From Glycomyces buryatensis (lineage in GTDB: Bacteria; Actinomycetota; Actinomycetes; Mycobacteriales; Micromonosporaceae), in the NCBI RefSeq assembly GCF_004912275.1, contig NZ_STGY01000010.1, positions 1 to 64,000 of the forward strand: a stretch of 64,000 nt of DNA, written 5' to 3'. Positions 20,949-29,395 of this stretch are shown here, one piece after another. Position 1 is the stretch's first letter. Every line of letters begins with the position of its first letter. A program made the position numbers and the translations under genes. The notes beneath the pieces are model-generated. The model was not told where the DNA came from, made no database searches, and saw only the letters and a program-made list of their open reading frames with translations.

Positions 20949-21842
20949 ATGACCGGACTTATCGTGACCCTTGTCGTCCTGGTGCTGATCGCCCTCATCT
21001 TCGTGATCTGGATGATGAGCGGGAAGAACAAGCTCGTGCGGCTGCGCAACATCACCCAGGAGTCGTGGGCGCAGATCGACGTCGAACTCCAGCGCCGCTA
21101 CGACCTCCTCGACAACCTGATGTACGTGGTGCAGCAGGCCGCCGGTTCCGAGAGCGCCGCCCTCCAGCAGGTGGCCGCCGCTCGCGCCGGCGCGATGCAG
21201 GTCCGTCAGGACCCCAACGCAGGCCACGCCGCCCAGGGCGCGGCCGAAGGCCAGCTCGGAAGCGCCGTCCGCGGTGTGATCCACATGCAGGAGCAGTACC
21301 CGACGCTGAAGACCAACCAGAACTTCCTGCAACTCCAGGCCGAGATCACCGAGACGGAGAACCGCATCGCGGCTCCGCGCCGGTTCTACAACGCCAACGT
21401 GCGCGAGTACAACACCGCGTTGCAGGTGTTCCCCACGAGCATGTCCGCCAAGGCGAACGGGTTCCAGCCCGAGGAGTACTTCGAGCTCGACACCCCCGAG
21501 GCCCGCGTCGCGCCGAAGCTGCGCAACATGGGAGGCGGTCCGGCCCCCGCGCAGCCGCAGCCCGGTTACGGTCAACCGCAGCAGCAGCTTCCCCCGCAGC
21601 CGGCCCCCGGCCAGCTGCCCCCCGCCGCGCCGCCGCAGCAACATCCCGGTTACGCGCCTCAGCAGCCCGGTTACGGCCAGCCTGCCCCCCAACCCGGTTA
21701 CGGCCAGCAGCAGCCGCAGCAACATCCCGGCTACGCACCCCAGCAGCCCGGTTACGGCCAGCCGCCGCAGCAGCCGCAACAGCCCCAGCAGCCCGGATAC
21801 GGGCAGCAGCCGGGCTACGGCCAGCAGCCCTACGGCCGGTAG
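20949..21842 (+). CDS. LemA-family protein with Pro/Gln/Gly/Tyr-rich tail
   Basis: This 297-residue protein has one N-terminal transmembrane helix (residues 2-24, GLIVTLVVLVLIALIFVIWMM) followed by the helical LemA domain (about 30-195): LVRLRNITQESWAQIDVELQRRYDLL, and later RRFYNANVREYNTALQVFPT. The last 100 residues are a repeat-like tail dominated by Q-P-G-Y-G units. The ATG at 20949 is preceded by TAAGCT at 20935-20940, eight bases away, and no ribosome site, so the mRNA may be leaderless. LemA function is poorly known. Two membrane-anchored paralogs follow, probably in the same operon. Confidence 0.88.
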   Translation: MTGLIVTLVVLVLIALIFVIWMMSGKNKLVRLRNITQESWAQIDVELQRRYDLLDNLMYVVQQAAGSESAALQQVAAARAGAMQVRQDPNAGHAAQGAAEGQLGSAVRGVIHMQEQYPTLKTNQNFLQLQAEITETENRIAAPRRFYNANVREYNTALQVFPTSMSAKANGFQPEEYFELDTPEARVAPKLRNMGGGPAPAQPQPGYGQPQQQLPPQPAPGQLPPAAPPQQHPGYAPQQPGYGQPAPQPGYGQQQPQQHPGYAPQQPGYGQPPQQPQQPQQPGYGQQPGYGQQPYGR

Positions 21843-21927
21843 GAAGGCGCCAGCTCGGAGCCTTTGACCTGTCCTGCCCTTCTCCGTTCCCCCCGACAAA
21901 ACTGCCCACCCTTGAAGGAACACCCCA

Positions 21928-22575
21928 GTGGAAATTCTGATCTGGATTCTGTGCGGCCTGGCCGCAGCCGCGATCGCCTATTTCGCCTGGCGCCACCGCC
22001 AGAAGAAGATCGCCGAGTACCGCGCCTGGGCCGCCCAGTACGGCTTCCACTACGAACCGAGCGACAACTCGGTCGTAGGACTGTCCACCGAGGAGCCGTT
22101 CAACGTCGGCCACTCCCGCAAGGGCATCGACGTCTTCCGGGGCATGTACAAGAACCTCCACATCGTGTTCTTCCAGTACAGCTACACGACCGGCTCGGGC
22201 AAGGAGCGCAAGACGTTCCACAACCAGGTCGTCGCGATCGGCCTGCCGACGGCCCGGCCGCTGCTGGACATCAGCCAGGAGAACTTCCTGACCAAGCGGT
22301 TCTCCAAGGACATCGAGTTCGAGAACCAGCGGTTCAACGACATCTTCCGCGTCAAGGGGCCGAACCGACGCTTCGCATTCGACGTGGTCCACGCCAGGAC
22401 GATGGAGTGGATGCTCTCCGATCAGCGCGCCCAGTCCTACCGCTGGCGCTTCGAGGGACCGTGGCTGATGACGTTCCGGTCCGGGGGCCTCAAGCTCGAA
22501 GAGGTCTTCTTCTACGCGGACTTCCTCATCGACATCCACGCGCAGGTGCCGCAGCACGTGTGGTCGAACCAGTAG
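21928..22575 (+). CDS. Membrane-anchored protein, possibly DUF3137-like (copy 1)
   Basis: The 215-residue protein begins with a GTG and GAAGGA upstream. It has an N-terminal transmembrane helix (about 3-20) and a cytoplasmic domain. I do not recognise it firmly; LemA genes are often followed by DUF3137 genes, and the F-x-x-x-F-x-V then A-R-T-M-E-W-M-L pattern near residues 130-160 resembles that family's core. It is clearly homologous to the next gene (22655): both contain KDIEFENQ, RRFAFDVVHARTMEWML and a final PQHVWS/PPHVWS. The shared blocks point to a tandem duplication. Confidence 0.6.
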   Translation: MEILIWILCGLAAAAIAYFAWRHRQKKIAEYRAWAAQYGFHYEPSDNSVVGLSTEEPFNVGHSRKGIDVFRGMYKNLHIVFFQYSYTTGSGKERKTFHNQVVAIGLPTARPLLDISQENFLTKRFSKDIEFENQRFNDIFRVKGPNRRFAFDVVHARTMEWMLSDQRAQSYRWRFEGPWLMTFRSGGLKLEEVFFYADFLIDIHAQVPQHVWSNQ

Positions 22576-22654
22576 GCGAATAACCCGGTTTGAACCGGCC
22601 CGGCGCTCCGTAGGAGGGTCGGGCCTTCGGCATATCACACACAACATAGGAGGA

Positions 22655-23317
22655 ATGGTGGAACTCTCCGACTTCGCACCGCTGTGCCTGCTGCTGCCGT
22701 TCGTCATCGGCGGCACCCTGATCTACATCACCTTCCGCCGCAAGGCGAGACGCGCCGCCAAGGCCCGCGCCTGGGCGGAGCGGCACGGTTTCGCCTATCG
22801 CGAGTTCGACGGCGGCCTGCTGGAGCTGGTGAGCTTCGACCCGTTCGACAAGAACAGGGGCCGGCGGGTCCAGAACGTCTTGCGCGGCGAGCACCGTGGA
22901 GAACCCGTGCTGATCTTCGAGTACGAGGAAGGCCAGGGGAACGAGAAGCGGAAGTACCGCCGCTGGCAGGTGGTCGCGGTGCCCCTGCCGAAGCCCGTTC
23001 CGATGCTCGACGTCGCCGAGGAGACGAAGGCGACGCGGGCGCTGGTGAAGGACATCGAGTTCGAGAACCAGGCCTTCAACGACCGGTTCCGGATTCGCTC
23101 GACCGACCGCCGCTTCGCATTCGACGTGGTGCATGCCCGCACGATGGAGTGGATGCTCACCGACCCGCGCGTTCGGGAGCTCGGGTGGCGGTTCGCAGAG
23201 TCGTGGCTCATGACCTTCCGCGAAGGCGAGGCGGACCACGACGAGCGGTTGGCGCGCGTGGACGTTCTCCGCAAGATCCGGGCCCAGGTGCCCCCGCACG
23301 TGTGGTCGGACTCCTAG
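22655..23317 (+). CDS. Membrane-anchored protein, possibly DUF3137-like (copy 2)
   Basis: The 220-residue paralog of the preceding gene has a hydrophobic N-terminal helix (about 8-26, LCLLLPFVIGGTLIYITF), an Arg/Lys-rich stop-transfer run and the same C-terminal core. The two copies agree most in the last 90 residues. AGGAGG is only two bases from the ATG at 22655; the GTG at 22658 is better spaced and may be the real start. The conserved DVVHARTMEWML is the best fingerprint for searching. The function is unknown. Confidence 0.6.
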   Translation: MVELSDFAPLCLLLPFVIGGTLIYITFRRKARRAAKARAWAERHGFAYREFDGGLLELVSFDPFDKNRGRRVQNVLRGEHRGEPVLIFEYEEGQGNEKRKYRRWQVVAVPLPKPVPMLDVAEETKATRALVKDIEFENQAFNDRFRIRSTDRRFAFDVVHARTMEWMLTDPRVRELGWRFAESWLMTFREGEADHDERLARVDVLRKIRAQVPPHVWSDS

Positions 23318-23351
23318 CGCTATCCTTGTTCCGGCCGCCGAGTGCGGCCAT

Positions 23352-23423
23352 TGGCCCGTGGTGTAATCGGCAACACTACTGATTTTGGTTCAGTTATTCC
23401 AGGTTCGAGTCCTGGCGGGCCAG
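23352..23423 (+). tRNA. tRNA-Gln (anticodon TTG)
   Basis: The 72-nt gene folds into a full cloverleaf: acceptor TGGCCCG/CGGGCCA, D stem GTGT/ACAC, anticodon stem ACTGA/TCAGT with loop TTTTGGT (anticodon TTG, reading CAA), and T stem CCAGG/CCTGG with loop TTCGAGT. The discriminator is G, and no CCA is encoded. The U1-A72 pair is the usual feature of tRNA-Gln. Confidence 0.95.
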
Positions 23424-23436
23424 CGTTTACTCAGGT

Positions 23437-24528
23437 TCAGCGCATCTCGTCGATGATCGCTTCGAAGCCCGTTTCGGCCGCGCCGATCAGCGGGCCCTCC
23501 GCTCCCAGTGCCGGTGTTCGCAGGCGCAATCCCGATCGCAGTTGCGGGAGCGTCGTCTCCGCCAGCGCCGAGCGCACCGCCGCCGCCGACGACAGGTACA
23601 GCTCGCGCAGCCAACCGCCGAACAGGATCTCGTCCGGGCCCACCGCCGTCACCACCGCGCCCAGGGCCCTTCCCAGGTACTGGCCCGAACGCCGCAGCGC
23701 CTCGCGTGCCTTCGTATCGCCCAGGTCGGCCGCGACGGTCGTCGTCTCGATCGCCTCCGTGAAGCCGAACGCGCCCATCTCCGCCTCCAGGCACCCGCGC
23801 ATTCCGCACCGGCATTCCCGCCCGCCCGGTTCGACCACGATGTGCCCCAACTGGATCGAACTGCCTGGCCGGGCCCGGCCCTCGACCGCTATGCCGGCCG
23901 TCAGGCCCCGCCCGCCGTGCAGGTACATGAGATTGCGGGCCTCGCCAGCGTCGCCGCGCGACCATTCGCCGACCGCTCCCGCGGTGGCCGCATCGGTCAC
24001 CCGCCACTTCCGGCCCGTCGCCTCCGCCAGCGCCGCACCGAGGTCGGTGCCGTCCCATCCGAGTTCGCTCGAATGCCCGACGACCCCGCCCGAGACCAGG
24101 CCCGGCACTGCCGCCACCGCCTCGGCGACCTCCGCGCCGTCCAGCAGTGACGCCGTCGCGGCGGCGGCCGCGTCCGCGCCGGCACTCGCCTCCAGTGGCA
24201 GCTCGCCGCGGTCCAAGACCTCACCACCGAGTCCGGTCAGCGCGAACCGCACCCGATCGAATCGCAGCTCCACGGCCGCGACCGACACCGATTTCGCGAC
24301 ACACTCCACGAGGGTCGAGGGACGGCCGGCCGAACCGGTCGACCGTCCCGTCGTCTCCTGGAGGTGACCCGACTCCGACAGGTCCGCCGCCAGGCCCCCG
24401 ATCGTCGACCGGTTGAGGCCCAGGGCTTCGGTCAGTTCGGCCCGCGTCTGGGGCCCGTGGCGGTGCAGCTGTTCGAGCAGAGCGGCGCGATTGCGCCGCC
24501 GCAACTCCTCGGTCGCCGGCCGGGCCAC
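23437..24528 (-). CDS. ROK-family transcriptional regulator
   Basis: This 363-residue protein has an N-terminal winged helix (about 5-70: TRAELTEALGLNRSTIGGLAADL) and a C-terminal ROK sugar-kinase-like domain. The ROK metal site is present as GHIVVEPGGRECRCGMRGCLE, with the usual His and three Cys. The N-terminal ATP-binding DxGxT motif of true kinases is not recognisable, so it is a regulator. It is the last gene of the sugar ABC operon, three bases after the permease stop, and likely binds the palindrome at 27711-27727 upstream of that operon in response to sugar. Confidence 0.88.
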   Translation of the reverse strand: MARPATEELRRRNRAALLEQLHRHGPQTRAELTEALGLNRSTIGGLAADLSESGHLQETTGRSTGSAGRPSTLVECVAKSVSVAAVELRFDRVRFALTGLGGEVLDRGELPLEASAGADAAAAATASLLDGAEVAEAVAAVPGLVSGGVVGHSSELGWDGTDLGAALAEATGRKWRVTDAATAGAVGEWSRGDAGEARNLMYLHGGRGLTAGIAVEGRARPGSSIQLGHIVVEPGGRECRCGMRGCLEAEMGAFGFTEAIETTTVAADLGDTKAREALRRSGQYLGRALGAVVTAVGPDEILFGGWLRELYLSSAAAVRSALAETTLPQLRSGLRLRTPALGAEGPLIGAAETGFEAIIDEMR

Positions 24529-24531
24529 CGG

Positions 24532-25821
24532 TCAGTGCCTGCCGAAGATCGCGCCCCGGCCGCGGGAGGCGGCGTCGACGCCGGCCGCGAGCAGCAGCAC
24601 GGCCCCCGTCACGCCGAAACGGACGCCTGCGCTCAGGCCCATCAGGCCCATGCCGTTGTTGATGATCGCCACTACCGCACCTCCAAGCAGCGCCGCCCTC
24701 ACGGTCCCCTTGCCTCCGAAGAGGCTAGCACCGCCGATGACGGCGGCTCCGACCGAAAGCAGGAGCACATTGGATCCGCCGGTGTTCGGATCGACCGAGG
24801 CCGCCCGCGAGGCCGCGACCACGCCGCCGACCGCCGCCATTCCGGAGCAGATGACGAACGCGGCGATGCGCACCCGGTCCACGTTCACGCCCGCCCGCAC
24901 GGCCGCCTCCCGGTTTCCGCCCACCGCATAGAGGTGGCGTCCGAACCTGGTGCGGTGCAAGATGAACGACCAGATCGTGAACAGCACGCCCAGGATCACC
25001 ACGACCACCGGCACCCCGGTGAGCGAGATGATCTGCGGGTTGGCCGACCGCTCTAGGTTCAGCAGGAACACCGTCCCGCTCAGCAGTGCGGCGAGCGCCG
25101 CGATCCGCGCCACCACCACCGCCAGGGGCTCGTGGACCAGTGCACGGCCGATTCGGCGCCTCCACCGCGACACCTGCACCGCCCCGTACCCGGCGATGGT
25201 GATCGCTAGCAGCGTCCACCCCTGCCAGCGCTCCAGGTTCCCGCCCGCGATCGCCTTGACGGTCGCGTCGTGGATGGTGATGTTGGTGCCCTCCTTGAGG
25301 ATGATGAGTGCGATTCCCTGGAAGGCCAGGAACGCCGCGAGCGTCACCACGAACGAGGGAATCCCGAGCTTCACCACCAGCGCGCCCAGCGTCAGGCCGA
25401 TGATCGTGCCGGTGACCAGGGCCGCCCCGATGGCCAGCGGCCACGACAGGCCCAGGTCGGTCAGGATCACCGCCATGATCGCCGCGCACACCCCGGAGGC
25501 GAATCCGGCCGACAGGTCGATCTCGCCGATGATCAGGACGAACACCAGCCCCATCGCGATGCAGACGACCGCCGCGCCCTGCCCGAACAGGTTGGCGAGG
25601 TTCCCCACCGAGAAGAACACAGGCTTGGCCATGCCGAAGAACAGGCACAGCGCCACGATCCCGGCCACGGCCGGGAGCGCCCCGACCTCTCCGGACCGCA
25701 CGTTCGCGAGATAGCCGCGGACATGGGCGACCACGGCGCCCATCGGATCGGGAGCGCCGGGGGCGGCGGTCGCATCGGCCGGTTCTGACGCGTCGTGGAG
25801 TGTTTCGAGGTTCTCGCTCAC
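24532..25821 (-). CDS. Sugar ABC transporter permease (XylH-like)
   Basis: The permease of 429 residues is very hydrophobic, with a cytoplasmic N-terminus of about 55 residues and more than ten predicted membrane helices. The family's signature IIGEIDLSAGFASGVCAAI (binding-protein-dependent BPD_transp_2) and the EAA-like GGNREAAVRAGVNVDRVRI are present. Its length and extra central helices fit the xylose subgroup rather than RbsC (about 320). The GTG start overlaps the ATPase stop (GTGA). Confidence 0.88.
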   Translation of the reverse strand: MSENLETLHDASEPADATAAPGAPDPMGAVVAHVRGYLANVRSGEVGALPAVAGIVALCLFFGMAKPVFFSVGNLANLFGQGAAVVCIAMGLVFVLIIGEIDLSAGFASGVCAAIMAVILTDLGLSWPLAIGAALVTGTIIGLTLGALVVKLGIPSFVVTLAAFLAFQGIALIILKEGTNITIHDATVKAIAGGNLERWQGWTLLAITIAGYGAVQVSRWRRRIGRALVHEPLAVVVARIAALAALLSGTVFLLNLERSANPQIISLTGVPVVVVILGVLFTIWSFILHRTRFGRHLYAVGGNREAAVRAGVNVDRVRIAAFVICSGMAAVGGVVAASRAASVDPNTGGSNVLLLSVGAAVIGGASLFGGKGTVRAALLGGAVVAIINNGMGLMGLSAGVRFGVTGAVLLLAAGVDAASRGRGAIFGRH

Positions 25822-26582
25822 GTCCGGGCTCCGTTCGTGTCGGTGAGCCCCAGCGAGCCGGACCGGCCGCTGGTAATGAGCTCGACCACCTGCGACTGGG
25901 TGGTGTCGGCCGCGTCGAGCACGGCCGCCATGCGCCCCAGGTAGAGGGCGGCGATCCGGTCGGCGACGGCGAAGACGTCGTTGAGGTTGTGGCTGATGTA
26001 GAGGACGGCCAGGCCCTGATCGGCGAGGCGGCGGATGAGTTCGAGGACCTGCCGGGTCTGGGCGACCCCGAGCGCCGCGGTCGGCTCGTCCAGGATGACC
26101 AGCCGTGAGTTCCACAGCACCGCCTTGGCGATGGCGACGGTCTGGCGCTGTCCGCCGGAGAGGCTGGCGACGTTCTGGCGGAGGTTGCGGATGGTGCGCA
26201 CGGCGAGCGAGTCGAGGGTTTCGGCGGCGAGCTGTTCCATGCTGTCGTCGTCGAGGACGATGCCGCGGCGCCGCTCGCGTCCGAGGAAGAGGTTCTCGAC
26301 GATGTCGAGGTTGTCGCACAGGGCCAGGTCCTGGTAGACGATCTCGATGCCGAGGGCGGCGGCGTCGCGGGGGCCGGAGATGTCGCGGACTTCGCCTTCG
26401 ACGGCGATGGAGCCGCCGTCGATGGCGTGGATGCCCGCGACGCATTTGACGAGGGTGGACTTGCCGGCCCCGTTGTCGCCGACGAGGGCACAGACCTCGC
26501 CGGCGTCAATGGAGAGGTCGACCTCGGAGAGGACTTCGACGGGGCCGAAGCGCTTCGAGACGCCTGTGAGTTCGAGCAGCAC
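25818..26582 (-). CDS. Sugar ABC transporter ATP-binding protein
   Basis: This 254-residue ATPase carries one nucleotide-binding domain: Walker A GDNGAGKST, signature LSGGQRQTVAIAKA, Walker B LVILDEPTAAL, and the H-loop ISHNLND. Most CUT2 transporters (RbsA, XylG) have two fused domains; here there is one, as in the FrcA-like subgroup, so a homodimer is expected. The GTG start lies eight bases after the binding-protein stop, and the stop overlaps the permease GTG. It powers sugar uptake at the inner face of the membrane. Confidence 0.9.
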   Translation of the reverse strand: MLLELTGVSKRFGPVEVLSEVDLSIDAGEVCALVGDNGAGKSTLVKCVAGIHAIDGGSIAVEGEVRDISGPRDAAALGIEIVYQDLALCDNLDIVENLFLGRERRRGIVLDDDSMEQLAAETLDSLAVRTIRNLRQNVASLSGGQRQTVAIAKAVLWNSRLVILDEPTAALGVAQTRQVLELIRRLADQGLAVLYISHNLNDVFAVADRIAALYLGRMAAVLDAADTTQSQVVELITSGRSGSLGLTDTNGART

Positions 26583-26590
26583 GGTCGGCC

Positions 26591-27691
26591 CTACCCGATG
26601 CCGTGCTCTTCGCAGGCGGCGGCGTAGTCGCCGGCGCACAGCTCGACCGGGTCGACGAAGCCGTCGTCGACGACGTCCTGGATGTTGTCGATGGTGATGG
26701 CGACGGGGTCGAGGAGGACGGCGGGCACGTCGGCCTCGGTGACCGGGTCGGTGACGGTGGCGTCGGTGGTGGGCTTGTCGCCGCTGGTGAGCGCGACGGC
26801 GAGGTCGGCGGCGGCGTTGGCCTCCTCCTCGATGGCCTTGTAGACGGTCATGCACTGGTCGCCGGCGAGGATGTTCTGCAGGCCCTGGAGGGTGGCGTCC
26901 TGGCCGGTGACCTGGACGGTCCCGTTGAGGCCGTTGCGTTCGAGGACGGTGATGACCGCGTGGGCGAGGCCGTCGTTGGCGGCGAGGACGCCGTCGATCT
27001 CGGCGCCGGAGTCGGTGAGCATCTGGTCGAAGATGGTGCCGCCCTGGGCGTTGTCCCAGTCGGGCACCCATTCGTCGGCGCTCTTGGTGAAGTCGCCGGA
27101 TTCGTAGAGCGGGTCGAGGACCGAGTCGTAGCCGGTCTTGAACAGGGTGGCGTTGTTGTCGGTGGGGGAACCGTTGAGCTCGGCAACGAGCGGGTTGTCG
27201 ACGCCTTCGAGGCACGAGACGAGGGTCTCGCCCTGGAGGCGGCCGACGGCCTCGTTGTCGAAGCTGACGTAGTAGTCGGCCCCGCCGCCTTCGGTGAGGC
27301 GGTCGTAGTCGATGGTGGCCACGCCCTGGGACTTGGCGCTCTCGATGACGGCGGCGCCGGTTCCGGAGTCGAGGTTGACGGTCAGGAGGACGTCGATGCC
27401 GCCGGTGAGCATCTGGTCGGCGATCGTCTGGAAGTCTTCCTTGCTGCCCTGGGCGTTCTGGATGTCGTAGTCGACGCCGGCGGCCTCGAAGGCGGCTTGC
27501 AGGTAGACGCGGTCGGCGGTCTCCCACCGGTCCGAGGAGGCGGAGTCGGGGAGGATGACCCCGATCTTCGGGGTCTCGCCTCCGCCGCCGCTGTCGTCGT
27601 CGCCGCAGGCGACGAGGGTGAAGGTGAGGGCGGCGGCGCCGGCCGCCGCGAAAGCGGTTCTGAGGATGCGTGTCGTTCTGGGGTAGAGCAC
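26591..27691 (-). CDS. Sugar ABC transporter substrate-binding lipoprotein (XylF-like)
   Basis: This 366-residue protein is a periplasmic-binding fold of the CUT2 family with a lipoprotein signal; the lipobox is LVAC and Cys29 is the lipidated residue. The block TIDYDRLTEGGGADYYVSFDN is typical of xylose-binding (XylF) and ChvE-like multi-sugar proteins, as is AANDGLAHAVI further on. D-xylose is therefore the best guess for the ligand, but this is inferred. The GTG start has GGAGG eight bases upstream. It is the first gene of the operon, followed by ATPase, permease and ROK regulator. Confidence 0.9.
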   Translation of the reverse strand: MLYPRTTRILRTAFAAAGAAALTFTLVACGDDDSGGGGETPKIGVILPDSASSDRWETADRVYLQAAFEAAGVDYDIQNAQGSKEDFQTIADQMLTGGIDVLLTVNLDSGTGAAVIESAKSQGVATIDYDRLTEGGGADYYVSFDNEAVGRLQGETLVSCLEGVDNPLVAELNGSPTDNNATLFKTGYDSVLDPLYESGDFTKSADEWVPDWDNAQGGTIFDQMLTDSGAEIDGVLAANDGLAHAVITVLERNGLNGTVQVTGQDATLQGLQNILAGDQCMTVYKAIEEEANAAADLAVALTSGDKPTTDATVTDPVTEADVPAVLLDPVAITIDNIQDVVDDGFVDPVELCAGDYAAACEEHGIG

Positions 27692-27710
27692 GAGAGGTAC
27701 CTCCGATATT

Positions 27711-27727
27711 TGTTGCTGTCAGCAACA
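27711..27727. promoter_or_regulatory. Candidate ROK operator
   Basis: TGTTGCTGTCAGCAACA is a perfect 8+1+8 inverted repeat (with two further matching bases on each side after one mismatch). It lies 19 bp upstream of the binding-protein GTG and overlaps the -10 of that gene's promoter. The likely regulator is the ROK protein that closes the operon. Confidence 0.65.
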
Positions 27728-27753
27728 TATGACAAGTGATGTACGTCGCACAA
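27724..27753 (-). promoter_or_regulatory. Promoter of the sugar ABC operon
   Basis: On the minus strand TTGTGC (27748-27753) and TATGTT (27724-27729) are separated by 18 bp. The -10 and the transcription start fall inside the perfect palindrome, a layout for repression by blocking RNA polymerase. Confidence 0.5.
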
Positions 27754-27856
27754 GTATCGGAGTGATGAGTACAGCGCTTACCTCGTAACGATTCGGTAAT
27801 GAACCGGCCCGGGCCGTCCTCGTTCACCCTCTCGTCACGGACTAGCATTGCCCATC

Positions 27857-29296
27857 ATGAGCAGTGAGCGTTCGGCGATCATCCTGGCTGCGGGCCTAGG
27901 CACTCGCATGAAATCCACCAAACCCAAGATGCTCCACGAGCTGTTGGGCAGGCCGCTTCTGGGACACGTCCTCAAGGCCACCAAGGCGATCCGCCCCGAC
28001 CGGCGCATTGTCGTCATCGGTGCGGCGGCCGACCAGGTCACCGCCTACCTGGACGAGTACGCCCCCGATGCCGAGACGGTCTTCCAGGCCGAGCAGCTCG
28101 GCACCGGCCACGCGGTGCGCATCGCGCTCGAGGCCACTCCCAGCCTGGTCGGGACCGTGCTGGTGGCGGCGGGGGACACGCCGCTGCTGCGCCCCGACAC
28201 CCTCAATGAGCTGTTCGAGGTCCACGAGAAGGCCGGCAACTCCGCCACCGTCCTCACCGCCGTCGTCGACGACCCCCAGGGCCTAGGCCGAATCGTGCGC
28301 GACCATGACGGATCGGTCCTGCGCAATGTCGAGCACCGCGACGCGGATCCCGACGAACTGGCGATCCACGAGGTCAACTCCAGCATCTACGCCTTCGACG
28401 TGGCGGTCCTGCGCGAGCAGCTGACCAAGCTCACCACCGCCAACGACCAGGGCGAGGAGTACCTCACCGACGTCCTCGAACTCGCCCGCAACGCCGGGCA
28501 CCAGATCGGCGCCGTCGTCGTGGACGACCCCACCGAGACCCTCGGCTGCAACGACCGGGCCCAGCTCGCCGGGCTCCGTCGCATCCTCCAGGGCCGCATC
28601 AACACCGAACTGATGAAGTCCGGCGTCACCCTCGAGGACCCCGAGACCACCTGGATCGACGCCACCGTCCAGGTCGCCCCCGACGTGCTCATCCACCCCG
28701 GATGCCAGCTCAAGGGCGCCACCGCCGTGGACTCGGGCGCCGAGATCGGCCCCGACACGACCCTGACCGACACCATCGTCGAGGCCGGCGCCCGCGTCAT
28801 CCGCAGCCACGCCGACCAGGCCACCATCGGCAATGGCGCGACGGTCGGCCCGTTCGCCCACCTGCGCCCGGCCTCCAAGCTCGCCGAGGGCTCCAAGATC
28901 GGGGCGTTCGTGGAGACCAAGAACGTCGAAGTTGGTCCCGGCGCGAAGGCCAACCACCTCGCCTACCTCGGTGACGTCACCGTCGGCGCGAAGGCCAATA
29001 TCGGCTGCGGCGTCGTCGTCGCCAACTATGACGGCGTGTCCAAGCACCACACCGACATCGGCGAGGGCGTCTTCATCGGCTGCAATTCGACCCTCGTCGC
29101 GCCCGTGAACGTGGGCGACGGCACCTACGTCGCCGCCGGATCGACCATCACCGAGGACGTGGCTCCCGGCCAGCTCGCCATCGCGCGAGGGCGCCAGGCG
29201 AACAAGGACGGCTGGGTTGCGGCGAATCGCCCCGGTACGTTCACCGACGAGGCCGCGAGGCGAGCAACGGTTGAGGACAGCGTTGCGGGAGAGTAA
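27857..29296 (+). CDS. glmU: Bifunctional GlmU (GlcN-1-P acetyltransferase / GlcNAc-1-P uridyltransferase)
   Basis: GlmU makes UDP-GlcNAc, the precursor of peptidoglycan. The 479-residue protein has an N-terminal nucleotidyltransferase (LAAGLGTRMKS and GTGHAVR; AAGDTPLL) and a C-terminal left-handed beta-helix with hexapeptide repeats, ending IARGRQANKDGWV. I chose the ATG at 27857 because it fits the conserved start and lies eight bases behind a TAGCAT (27843-27848), which suggests a near-leaderless mRNA. A TTG at 27848 is the alternative. It diverges from the sugar ABC operon. Confidence 0.95.
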   Translation: MSSERSAIILAAGLGTRMKSTKPKMLHELLGRPLLGHVLKATKAIRPDRRIVVIGAAADQVTAYLDEYAPDAETVFQAEQLGTGHAVRIALEATPSLVGTVLVAAGDTPLLRPDTLNELFEVHEKAGNSATVLTAVVDDPQGLGRIVRDHDGSVLRNVEHRDADPDELAIHEVNSSIYAFDVAVLREQLTKLTTANDQGEEYLTDVLELARNAGHQIGAVVVDDPTETLGCNDRAQLAGLRRILQGRINTELMKSGVTLEDPETTWIDATVQVAPDVLIHPGCQLKGATAVDSGAEIGPDTTLTDTIVEAGARVIRSHADQATIGNGATVGPFAHLRPASKLAEGSKIGAFVETKNVEVGPGAKANHLAYLGDVTVGAKANIGCGVVVANYDGVSKHHTDIGEGVFIGCNSTLVAPVNVGDGTYVAAGSTITEDVAPGQLAIARGRQANKDGWVAANRPGTFTDEAARRATVEDSVAGE

Positions 29297-29395
29297 CCGC
29301 ACATTTAATACCCCCGTCGGTGCGCACCGGCTGTTCGCACAGGGGAGACTGGGAGCGTCGAGGTTCCGGTGACGACCTATGGGGGATCCATCGCC

